Source: Homalodisca vitripennis
Taxonomy: Eukaryota; Arthropoda; Insecta; Hemiptera; Cicadellidae
Assembly (NCBI RefSeq): GCF_021130785.1
Contig: NC_060214.1
Location: forward strand, 44,685,001-44,749,000
Length of the DNA: 64,000 nucleotides
Direction of reading: 5' to 3'
The number at the start of each line of letters is the position of its first letter. Position 1 is the stretch's first letter. Made by a program: the position numbers and the translations under genes. The notes under the pieces are model-generated. The model worked only from the letters and a program-made list of their open reading frames with translations. It was not told the origin of the DNA and did no database searches. Shown piece after piece: positions 38,493 to 49,097 of the stretch.

Positions 38493-39543
38493 ATGCCTTA
38501 CTTATTTACAATCAGAGGAATACGCTGATATGGTTTTTATTTTGGGTTACTGTAATGGTAATGCTAGAGCTGCTGTAGAAGAATTGAACTACGTTACCTA
38601 ATAGGAGGGATTCCAGATACCAAAACAATTTCAGGAACTTTTCTTACTCTTCGGGAAACAGGATCACTACCAAGTACTAGAACCAATTATGAACGAGCTG
38701 TCCAACTTGATGATGATATTGTTATTAATGCTGTTCATCGCAGTCCAGGTGTAAGTACACGACGTATTTCTAGGCGGATAGGAGTTTCGCAGTCAACGGT
38801 GTGGAGGTCACTTAATCGAAACAAATTTTATCAGTTTCATAAACAAAAGGTTTCAACATCTTACAGCTAGGGGATAGTCCGCTTCGCTTGGAGTTTTGAA
38901 TATTAATAATCAACTCTACAAGCGTATTTTGTTTACGGATGAGGCACAATTCACTCGGGATGGTGTCAATAACTTGCACAATGAACACTCATGGGCAGGA
39001 GAGACAATCCACATGAGGTAGTGGAACAGAACTTTAAACACCGATTTAGCGTCAATGTCTGGTGTGGCCTCCTTTTGCACAATCGGCTGATTGGACCTTT
39101 CATATTACCTGGACGCCTAAATGCTGAGTTTCTATTTGCATTTCCTTCAAGAAGAGTTGCCGCAGCTGTTAGAGAATGTTCCTTTACATCTCAGACAAAA
39201 TTTGTACTTCCAGCATGACGGAGCACCTCCCCACTTTTCACGTGCCGTATCTTAAATCATCAATTTCCTGGACACTGGATTGGTCGTGGAGGGCCTCACC
39301 CTTGGCCACCAAGATCACCAGATCTTATCTCCATTGGATTATTGCATCTGGGGGATGGATGAAAGACATTGTATACAAGACAAAAGTGAATTCTCGTGAT
39401 GGAATTAATTACCCAGTATTATGGATTCGGCTGTGCAGATACAGAGAAGTCCTGAAAAATTAGGAAACGCAACAAAAGCAATACACAAACGTGCTGCAAA
39501 ATGTATTGATAATGATGGCCTCATTTTCGAACATCTATTATAA
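38493..39543 (+). pseudogene. Mariner-like transposase, frameshifted
   Basis: The ATG at 38493 is followed almost at once by a frame change. The N-terminal part then reads EEYADMVFILGYCNGNARAA, the start of the helix-turn-helix region known to me as DUF4817. A second DNA-binding helix region follows (VSTRRISRRIGVSQSTVWRS, near 38750-38815). The catalytic part holds FTDEAQF with the first Asp (38932-38952), NVWCG, LIGPFILPGRLNAEF, then QHDGAPPHF with the second Asp (39211-39237). RSPDL (39312-39326) leads into SPLD with the third Asp after a one-base insertion. The frame ends EHLL-stop at 39541-39543. At least three or four frame changes and an in-frame stop make it inactive. In its active form it would cut and paste the element at TA sites. 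Confidence 0.9.
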
Positions 39544-39587
39544 AAAGGTGCGTACGGTTGGCCCAACCTGATTAATTTTGCTTAAAA

Positions 39588-40080
39588 CTAGTAATGTATT
39601 ATACTGAATAAAATCGATTTTTTGGTACTTATTTCTGTTTTTATTTTAGACTTTGATTATATAAATTTTCTCAGAATTAAATTCTCTACAATTAATGTTC
39701 GTTGATTTTATGTATTTATTACCAATTTAACAAAGTTATTGTACATCAAACTTAAAAAAAACATTGTTTCGTGCCCCAATTTTTTGCATTTAAACCCTGA
39801 ATCCCTCAAAAACTACTACAGGTACAGTTCTGAAACCTATTTTATTAGCTTTATCAGGTAAAAATATATAAGAATCCACGATATTTCTTACTTAATTAAC
39901 CTTTCCAAAAGTTCAGTATGGCTTTATTTTACTCTTTTACCAGGAATTCAGGCGAAATCTTTCGCTAGCTGTAACTCGCTAACGAAGCGTTTTCGGACCT
40001 ATGTTTATATATGATTTTTTTCATTATTTTTACTAGTACAATGTGCTGTAGAAGTGGGGGGGAGAACTTCATGAATCACC

Positions 40081-40083
<3 letters not shown>
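39588..40083 (-). repeat. Right TIR of mariner copy 1
   Basis: Inverted partner of 37568-38063. Near-identity between the two TIRs suggests a fairly recent insertion. Confidence 0.95.
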
Positions 40084-40123
<40 letters not shown>

Positions 40124-40126
40124 ATA
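40084..40126. repeat. (TA)n array between mariner and hAT
   Basis: Forty-three bases of TA-type sequence are all that separates the mariner from the hAT element. Its last eight bases are the likely left target duplication of the hAT. Confidence 0.9.
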
Positions 40127-40429
40127 CAGTGCTCGATTTCTAGAAAATGAGGTACCGGAAAATTCAATCTGCCGAGACTGTATCCCCCACCCCCTTCTAT
40201 TAATTGTCATTCCATCACCACAAAACAGTGTTTGCCTTTGTAAAGAATTAGTTTCTTGAAAGGAAACAAGAAAGATTTTATAGAATTCAAACTTCTTTTA
40301 TTAACATAAATAGCAGTAGAGCAATACACCGTTACTTTTTGTATTCGGATTCTTTTTAAAATATAGTTTAAAACTTTAACTTGTTTTCATCGTAATTCTT
40401 TTCTCTTGATCTCTCCTTACTTTTGACAG

Positions 40430-42161
40430 CTAGCGCTGAGTGGTGTCCAGAAACAAGCCAAGTGTCAACGTACTTTTCTGGTTGAAACAGCCGGAGAGGA
40501 GGTCCATTTATTTTTACAAAACAACAGGCCAGACACCGTTGTAATTTTGAGTGACGATCTCAGAGGTGTTATTATTAAATTAATTTGAGAAAAACTTTCT
40601 TTCACATTCACTTGATTGAATGGCAACCGAGTTGATCGGTTGCTCGAGCCGACAGAGGCTGTCTGGTAACGTTCTGGAGTAGATATATTCTCTGAAACCC
40701 GTTATTAACTGCCTTTCATTAAGCTTAAACCTGGAAGCAAGTTCCCTCATTTCGTTTTCTGCCGAACGTTATTGGGATGTCTTCAGGCCAGTTTCTAGTG
40801 TCAATAACTTTGAAAGTTTCTGCTAACTTAGTGTCTTTTTCATTTAAACAGTCTCGCTTCAATTAGACGTTTTCAGTACTCCGTAAAAATATTTCCGGGT
40901 TCATCGGTTGGTCGTTTACTCGACCAGCTTTTGTTTGGAGAGGAACACTGATAAAAGGCAAGTTGCTTCTTGGGCCATTTTAGAGTATAGACCAGGAGTT
41001 GTTTTCCTTTCTTCGAATAAAGCAACTTACGATTTGCAATTTTCTATTTGCATAGCTCAAATCTGCGTTGCAAAGCTGTAAAGCTTCACTTAGTTCTGAA
41101 AGCTCTTGTAAAGCGTCAGCCATCAAACCCAGGTCTAATATGAAATTTGAATCTGTGATTTTGTTGAGGAGGCCTGAAAAAGTACTTCTTTCTTTGTTGT
41201 CTCTAGTTGTATCATTTGAAGCTTCTTTGCAGTGTTGTACTAACGCCTCGTCGGATTCCCATACAGCTGAGACAGATCTGAAAACTAGATGCGAACCCAA
41301 CGGGTGCTCAAAACTCTTCCAATTTTTAAAATTTCTGCCTCTAATAGATTCGCGCAGTTCCAGAGATCCCTACTGTTCTTTGGTGAGGCGTGATAGATAA
41401 CATAGAGTTTATCAATAAAGGATGGAGAAATCCGGTCAGAAGGACCAAAAGAATGTCTAATGTTAAACTCATACTTCGATAGCTGAGCAGATGGAGCCCA
41501 TACATTGACTTTCTAAGAATAACTATTAGTCGAATGGGAAAAAATAAAAATACGAAATGAGCTCACAAAACATAGTATTAGAAAAAAGGCACACAATTAC
41601 ATCAAGAAACACAGGTGTTAAAATGATTTTCGTTTTCTATTAAAAATGTCCAAAAATGTCCGAATTAGTTTGAGGATTTTTAAATCTTGGGTTGAGAAGA
41701 AAATTTTCTTTAGTTGCGAAGGACCATGATAAGAATGATGAAACAGTGTTACCTTGCACCGTCCATTGTCTGATACCTCAACACAAATGAAGTTGGGTTG
41801 ATTGCAGTTCGACCTTGGGATGGATGAAGATTCCACCTTCACTTGACACTGTTTTCGGTTTCACTCACCGAACGTTGAGACAAAGTTACTTTTTGGCTCG
41901 TTAACAAAAATAATGTCCGGCAAGGGGACTGCTAATTGCCATAGAACGGCTTACGGTTCACAAGAGACAAGACAAGGGCGCACGGCCCGAACTTAGTTTA
42001 AAGCTGGGTGTTGACGTACAACCTAGCGAGGACGGAGTCTTTAGAAGAACTGGAGAGATGCCTCGGGGGGGCTTTTCTTGTCCGCGTCCTGGACGCCTGA
42101 TTGGTTCGACAGAAGTCACCTCATACCACGTGACAATCGGACCACTATAGATGTGGAATGC

Positions 42162-42200
<39 letters not shown>

Positions 42201-42239
42201 GTGTGTGTGTGTGAGCGTCGTGTGTGTGTGTGTGTGTGT

Positions 42240-42273
<34 letters not shown>

Positions 42274-42274
42274 G

Positions 42275-42373
<99 letters not shown>

Positions 42374-43760
42374 AAAGATAAGTGAAAATAGCTTGCTTAT
42401 AATTAAAATGGAATCGAACAACGGTGGGAAAAAAGAGCAGTTCTAATAACATACAATTCTGGTTATTAGTAAAAAAACTATATTAATGCGTAAATTTGAT
42501 TAATTATTATAACTAAATATGAAAAACCTAACAAAGGATTTGATTCTGCTTACTCCTGAAACAGATTTTATAACGTCTGAAACTGACAGCTCAAGTCTGT
42601 GGTTTGCACCAGTGCCAGACAATCATAGAAGGAATTTCTGACAAAAATAATGCCCCAATTCCTTTGTGTTTTCCGAGCATGGTAGCAGCACCATCACAAC
42701 TTAAGCTTGTCAAGTTTATCGCATTAAATACTGCTCAGATAAACCCATTTCAATAAAGGCAGTTCATTAAATAGTCAAATACTTCTTTAAGCGGTAACGC
42801 CATCAAGTTCTACTAGATCCAGAAATACGTTAGTGGAGCCACACATACCAGTTTTTTTCAAAGAACAACGGACGTATACAATAAAACTTGACTTATTACT
42901 TAAGGAAGTGGATTCATCAATTATCAGACCAATTTTTTTCTCATTCTCAATAATTTCAGTTACAAATGCTTTCTTCATTTCCTTACTGATGTGCAAAGCA
43001 ATGTTTAGCACAAGCTTTGTCAGAATGTAAAATGTGACCCATGTTAATCCGTTAAGTTCTTGCAAAATCTATTTGTCGAGTGTGTGCCTCATCAAAGATC
43101 ATTAAACGGATTAGAAGTTTTCTTTAACAGTGTGCAACCTTGTTCCGGGGACCAAGGTCGATCGTCGGATCATTTTTTGAGTCACTTCTTTTTCCTGGCG
43201 AGCTAACTAGTTGGAGTATCATGTGTTGAGATCTAAGTGCGAAAGAGTAGTCGCATGTGTGCGTCGAATGTGTGCTGTTGTCAAGATATTTTTCTCCCAA
43301 GGAGCTGCTCGTGAGTCTATTTCGTAGAGACTTCGCGTGGCCTGTAAAAGAGAATTGTCATGCTGTGCTTTATGGGCCAGCACTCTCTTTGTGGTCATGA
43401 ATTTTTTTCCCTTAATGAAAGTTGTGTTTTTTTTCTCTTTTGTGTTCTCCATAAATCTGTCTATCTCACCCATTTGCCCATTCTTTTGAAATGTTCTATG
43501 CCTGTTATTTTTCTTTACAAGATAAAGAATTCCCAACTTTCCTCAACAAGTCTTTACATCCTAACATTCCAATTTTTAATCAAAACAACCAAGTCATACC
43601 TTTTGGCAAACAATTCTGGTTCTTTTATGCAGAGTCTATCCTCCAAAACAATCTGGCCAAAGTCATTGTTTGCATTTCCAATCTGCTGTTCTTTTTCTTT
43701 AGAGGGGTTCACCATTAATGTTTACAAAATCTGGTTACCTTTTCACTGCTAGAAGATGGT
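40430..43760 (-). pseudogene. hAT transposase (KIAA1586/ZBED5-like), broken
   Basis: Coding similarity runs on the minus strand with many frame changes. Near the N-terminus (about 43219-43536) is a basic Lys-rich stretch followed by SLLQAT. The RNase-H-like core begins around 42930 with KIGLIIDESTSLSNKSSF and continues SFIVYVRCSL and VFLDLVELDG. The strongest C-terminal piece in one frame is 40980-41300, with LGLMADALQELSELSEALQ. Beyond its stop, other frames give SECERKFFSQINLI (about 40570-40620), then GPPL and YVDTWL. These are the hAT dimerisation region near the family's end, so the gene reaches to about 40430. The core is split by the (TG)n tract at 42163-42371. A live enzyme would excise and insert the element. 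This one is dead. Confidence 0.85.
42163..42371. repeat. (TG)n microsatellite inside the hAT gene
   Basis: About 209 bases of TG on the + strand, with a few breaks (tcg, gagcgtcg, tgg, tgttgttg). It sits inside the transposase gene, so it expanded after the gene died or killed it. Frames across it encode only His-Thr or Cys-Val repeats and are artefacts. Confidence 0.95.
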
Positions 43761-44542
43761 TGTGACGTGGATTAATATTTGTCTGTTTCATGGTTGTCTG
43801 CTGGAACCATTTGCAAACAGTTCATGTTATAGTCTTTTACTGTCACCCGAAGACAGAAAAAAGTAATCTGTTAGATTTTTTTGTTTCATTTTACTTCACA
43901 ATAAACACTTCACTAACAAATTACAATAACACGAAAAATATGTAAACACTCAATGAGAATATAACGTAATAAATGCAAAAAACCAAGTTTTCGATTAGAG
44001 AGGCGCCCTGATACAACATTTGAAACCACTACTACTGAGCACAAAACTGAGCGAATGCTCGTATATATACGCAGAAACGTCAAACAACAGCTCACTTAAA
44101 TCGGGGCGGGTCTCCCATACCGTCGCTGATGGTGGAAGAGGGATACATGCTGGGGGGGGATAGGTTAGTAATCAGGGCGAGTCTATATGCACACTGACTC
44201 GGAGGGGGAAGGGACGCATGTGGAGGAGGAAAAGACTAAGAGGCTTTCTGGCGACATTTTTAAAAAACTGTAGGCTCAACTTCGGAGATAGCCACGTGAT
44301 TACCTTTTCTGAATGTTTTATTACTTGCATTAGCGTAGGTTAAAATCTATAGGTAATCATATAGTTTTAAGAATTTGTATTGTTCATAATAAATTTTGGT
44401 AATCAATGCACCCACAAAAAAATATTCAAGTTTTGGTGTTCAGTGGCTTTTTGGTACAGATTATTATTATTTTTTTTTAGGATAGACCGGTCCCGGAACG
44501 CCGCCGTTCCGCCGTCCGGTTCTGTCTCAATATCGAGCCCTA

Positions 44543-44650
44543 TTATATATCATATATATACTATATATCATAATATATATATATATGTACATTATATAAT
44601 ATTTATATATATATATATATTATAGTATAGTAGTTATATATATATACATG
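44543..44650. repeat. TA-rich array after hAT
   Basis: Imperfect TA repeats with CATA and GTACA breaks. Together with 40084-40126 it suggests the hAT landed inside one TA-rich array. Confidence 0.85.
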
Positions 44651-46690
44651 GTATATATCTGCCGATTTTATTCCCTTTATCAGTGAGGTGAATTTTTATG
44701 AAAAGATGTTTTTAATTTATGTTCTGAAAGAAGCAAAAATGCAATACTGAATGGAAACCATTTAATTTAAAGTTGGTAAACAAAATGATTAGCATAACGT
44801 AGCGGTTTGTCTAACCTTTATTTCAAACAAATTAAGTGTGGTTGAAGAAATGTTTTGTTATTATGTCTTTTGCTCGAGTATGAGACACAATCTGTGTCCA
44901 AATGTAATTTCTTATTCACGACATTAGGAGTTTTTTGGTGGATAAAACCAAAGTATAGTTCCTCTAACTTCTTTCAACCCCTTTTCAGGTTTTATATTTA
45001 TGGAAACTGGTTCGTTATTTTTATAAATTTCAAGTGGGTGCCAAAAACTTCACGTGCGAAGATTTTATGCCATCTGCCAATCGTGGGGAAGTTTGAGAGA
45101 ACTAACGGATAGGTGAGCTAACGGTGAGGGCTGTTTACCTTGTGTATATGTATAAACGAATACTGCAATTATAAGTACCAAGGATTTATAACATTAATGT
45201 ATCTCATAAATAATGCCAGAATCTTTTTAATTTCAAGAGGAAAAATTAAATATTCACCAATGTGTGAATCTAAAACATATTAACATTCCAGTCTGTATCT
45301 ATATACACATACTCTATCATGTGTAATTATGTATGGGCACAATTATATTAAGCAGATGATTGTATTATTATACATGACATCAGTTACAGAACTCTACCTG
45401 GAGGACTAATCTGTGACGTACAGTAGCTTTATTATATCCTGTAAATAACAGGAATTATGAGGTTATCACGTTGTATGTACTGTTGCGATACCTCGAGTTA
45501 ATGACAAGTTACGTGTACATTATTTTAAAACTATGACCTCTATTGGATTCATGTTCCATGGATGTAGGGCAATTCTGCTAATTTCTTACTTTTACTGGAA
45601 TAAAATTATTTAGTATGATAAAGTGGTTATTAAATTATTATGAATATAGGGTTTTTTCTTTATAAAATGTTCAAGGACAATTTAGTTTTGTAGTATTGAT
45701 TTAGTGTATAACAATAACAAATATATTTACTATAACAACAAAACAGGCTTGTTTGAAAATTTAATAACAAGTTAATTATTAACGGGACCCCAGAACATAA
45801 AGTAATTCTGATTACATTTTTATGTATGAGATTTGTTCGGCCAGTTTTTAATAATTGAATCACAATTTGGCAATATTTTGTGTGACTCCTATACTAGAGT
45901 TAGGCAGTAAACATTTTATTCATAAGGGAGTATTTTGATACGCAAAAATCAAAATAATGTATAGATAATGTTATTTACAATTTATCTTTTCTTTATATAC
46001 TAAATCATAGACTCGCAAGAAAATATCGATAGACAAGTAGTACTCTCTGTGCGGCATAGCCCCACACGAATTATTAGGTACCATAAGAGTATTTCTTAGA
46101 AGGGCATTAAAATACAGTTGCCGACCATATCGCATCCTTGGTTTTTATAGGAATATTAAGACACAACATCGAAAAATTAACACGGAAAGTAAAGATTCTA
46201 TATGTGCGCTTTAATGGTCAGAAATAAGGGCTATTTTGATTTTAATATTAAATTTGTTGAACTAATTTCCATCTAACATCCTTTTCTTTCATGCACATTA
46301 TGTGCAATTACTAGTTTAGTACAAACTTGAGTACCCATGGAAATGGACGTAGACCTACTGAACGACAGGTTTTGGCATCACATGGAAGGCTATTTAAACA
46401 CTGGTTAAAAAAACAAAAATACCAAGATTTATTTAAATCCATGCATTGCACCATTCAAAATTACGGTACTTAAAAATTCCAATAAAACATAATATACGAG
46501 ATTGTACCTAAAAGAGATTCTGTAATGCATGATAAAGTCATAATTCGAGTATTTTTTCCGTTACTTGTACTCGGCATCATATAGCCTATTGTTGAGGCTT
46601 ACTGTGACTTCACTTTAATGGAGTTCTTACTAGAATACACTGTCCTGGTTATAAGTTGTAGGCTTTCATTAGAATTTTTTATAAACTAGA
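44651..46690. other. Stretch between hAT and mariner copy 2, no gene
   Basis: About 2 kb of AT-rich sequence without a recognised element or gene. It has no partner that I could find in the left arm. It may be original right-arm DNA or part of another decayed insertion. Confidence 0.4.
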
Positions 46691-46800
46691 AAGTAAGTAC
46701 CAAAAAAAAATTCGAATTTTATTTCAGCTATTAATACATATTACTAGTTTTAAGCAAAATTAAATCAGGTGTGGGGCCCAACCTGTAACGCACGCCTTTT

Positions 46801-48032
46801 TATAATAGATCGTGTTCGAAAATGAGGGCCATTCTATTATCACTTACATTTTCGCAGCACGTTCGTGTATTGCTTTTGTTGCGTATTTCGTTTAATTTTT
46901 TCAGGACCTTCCCTGTATCTTCTACAGCCGATATACATATATCACGGGCAATTAATTCATCACGAATGGAATTCACTTTTGTCATTGTTTATACGTATGT
47001 CTTTCAGATCAAACCCAGGATGCAATAATCCAATGGAGTATAGATCTGGGTTGATCTTTGGTGGCCAAGGCGAGTGAGGCCCTCACGGACCAATCTAGTG
47101 TCCTATGGATAAGTGATGATGTTAAGTAAGTCAGAAAAACGATCACGTGAAAAGTGGGGAGGTGACTCCGTTCGTGCTGGAAGTTACAAATTTTGTTCTG
47201 AGATGTAAAGGAAACATTCTCTAACAGCTGCGCGGAGACTCTTCTTGAAGGTAAATGGCAAACATAGAAGTTCTCAGCATTTTAGGGCGTCCAGGTTAAT
47301 ATGAAAGGTACAATCAGCCGATTGTGCGAAAAGGTGCCACACCAGACTCATTGACGACTAGAAGTCGGTGTTGTAAAGTTCTGTTCCACTACCTTCATGG
47401 TGGATTTTCTTCTGTCCATGGAGTTGTTCATTGTGCAAGTTATTGACACCATCCCGAGTGGTACTTGTGCCTCATCTCGTAAACAAAATATGCTTGTTAG
47501 TAGTTGATTATTAAATATTCAAAAAGTGTGCAGAAAGTACTCCAAGACAGAAGCGGACCCATCCCCTAGCTGTAGATGTTTGAACCTTTTGATTTATGGA
47601 ACGAGATAAAATTGCGTTTGAGGTTCCCATGTCGCTGGCGGGAGCAGTTAGGGGTTCTGTGTTTCGATTAAGGTGACCTTCACACCGTTGACTGCGAAAC
47701 TCGCCTATCCGCCTAGAAATACGTCGTGTATACTTAACACCTGGACTGCGCAGTTGGAAATCAGCATGTAATAACAATATCATCTATCAAGTTGGGACCA
47801 GCTCGTTCATTAATTGGTTCTGTGTGATCTTTAGGTGATGTGATCCTGTTTCCCCGAAGAGTACGAAAAAGTTCCTGAAAATTGTTTTGGGTATCTGGAA
47901 TCCTTCTATTTAGTGGTTTAACGTAGTTCATAGTATTCTACAGCTAGCTCTAGCATTACACATTTACACAGTCACCCAAAATAAAAAACCATGATCAGCG
48001 TATTTCCGCTGAATGTAAAATAAGTAAGGCAT
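46801..48032 (-). pseudogene. Mariner-like transposase, copy 2, frameshifted
   Basis: The minus-strand homologue of 38493-39543, from an ATG at 48032 to a stop near 46801. The recognisable pieces follow the same order. The start region corresponds to the DUF4817-like helix-turn-helix. At 47511-47783 a frame reads TRRISRRIGEFRSQRCEG, the second DNA-binding region in a shifted frame. At about 47450-47500 the first catalytic motif appears with an extra base (FT-R-DEAQ). The second catalytic motif near 47160 also has an inserted base. The C-terminal frame (46800-46985) reads TKVNSIRDELIARD. It is longer than copy 1 because of small insertions, and cannot encode an active enzyme. Confidence 0.85.
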
Positions 48033-48517
48033 CTTTTTCGCGGAATAAACAATCGAATTATGAAACTCACACGTTAAAAATTGCAAGGGGTTTCACATCA
48101 CAACAACCGATTCACAGAACCAGATGGTCTCTGCTGTAGGCTTGCAACAAAAACACCACGTTATACACAGTTCTAAACGTAATACAGTTACAGTAAATTA
48201 TCCATATTGTCTATTCGTGCGTTACCAAACTTTCAATTTAATAAAACAAAAAAATATGCAATTTCGATGATATTAGTAATACAAATAATGGGTATTAAAT
48301 GTATTGCTTCATATATTGTCGAGCATTTGATGTAAAGGTTTTATTAAAAACAAAATATCAACTTATTTTAAAACATGATATTTTTATTTTACAAACCAAA
48401 TTTATTTAGTGTCAGTTAAATCTTGTTTTCTCAAAATTTATTCGCTCATCATTAAGGCAACAAACATTTGTTTTTGTTTTATTTTAACTAATTCCGTATA
48501 CGGTGATTTATTTACAG

Positions 48518-49097
48518 CTAGTTAATGGTATTATACCTGGAATAAAATCGATTTTTTAGGTTAATCTTTATTTCTGTTTATTTCTAGACATTTGATTTAT
48601 ATCAATTTTCTCAGAATTAATATGTTTCTCTACCAATTAATGTTTGTTTGATTTTATGTATCTTATTAACGCCAAATTAACGTAACAAAAGTTATTGTAC
48701 ATCAACTTAAAAAAAAAAATTGGATTTCGTACCCCAATTTTTTGCATTTAACCCTGAATCCCTCAAAAAAACTACTACAGGTACAGCTTCTGAAACCTAG
48801 TTTCATTAGCTTTATCAGGTAAAAATACATTCAAGTGAATTCCATCGATATTTTTCTTACTTAAATTTAAACGCTTTCCAAAACGTTCAGTAGTGGCTTT
48901 GATTTTTACTCTTAACCCCAGGAATTCAGGCGAAATCTTTCGCATGAGCTGTAAGCTCTGTCCTAACGAAGCTGTTTTCGGACCTATCGTTGATTTATTT
49001 ATAAAATCATTTTTTCATTGTTTGTTACTAGATTAATGAAATTTTTCTTGTGCCTTGATAGAAGTCGGGGGCGGAGAACTTTCATGGAATCACCCTG
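48518..49097 (-). repeat. Left TIR of mariner copy 2, expanded by small insertions
   Basis: Corresponds to the 496-bp TIRs of copy 1 but is about 580 bp long. The excess is spread as one- to six-base insertions along its whole length. Confidence 0.85.

Larger units (their letters stand above)
37568..40083 (+). mobile_element. Mariner-like (IS630/Tc1/mariner) transposon, copy 1, with 496-bp TIRs
   Basis: A complete-length, 2516-bp element. It begins cagggtgattcatgaa and ends ttcatgaatcaccctg, flanked on both sides by TA, the expected target duplication. Both terminal inverted repeats are 496 bp (37568-38063 and 39588-40083) and nearly identical, far longer than the roughly 30 bp of classical mariners. 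Between them lies one broken transposase gene on the + strand. The element interrupts the right arm of the giant inverted repeat. The gene is frameshifted, so this copy could move only with help from another source. Confidence 0.95.
40127..44542 (-). mobile_element. hAT-family DNA transposon
   Basis: The 4.4-kb element starts cagtgctcgattt and ends aatatcgagccct followed by a. The ends form an imperfect terminal inverted repeat of the CAGNGCTCGAT type common in hAT elements. The flanks are TA-rich on both sides (tatatata before, ttatatat after), compatible with the 8-bp duplication hAT elements make, though the simple sequence prevents proof. One broken transposase gene runs on the minus strand, interrupted by a large (TG)n expansion. 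The sequence next to the high-coordinate end (44100-44520) is rich in G runs. Confidence 0.85.
46692..49097 (-). mobile_element. Mariner-like transposon, copy 2, truncated and inverted
   Basis: Same family as 37568-40083 but in reverse orientation. The element's left end is complete at 49097 (gaatcaccctg), while its right TIR is cut to about 55 bases (46692-46746). The base pair after the end is TT rather than TA, so the target duplication is damaged. The gene between is broken. Overall divergence from copy 1 is modest in the gene, with many small indels in the TIR. Confidence 0.9.

Noticed and set aside
38991..39463. Two separate short genes
   Set aside because: They are out-of-frame pieces of one broken mariner-like transposase, already covered by the 38493-39543 entry.
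41958..42452. Long frames of His-Thr or Cys-Val repeats on both strands
   Set aside because: They are translations of the (TG)n tract and have no coding meaning.
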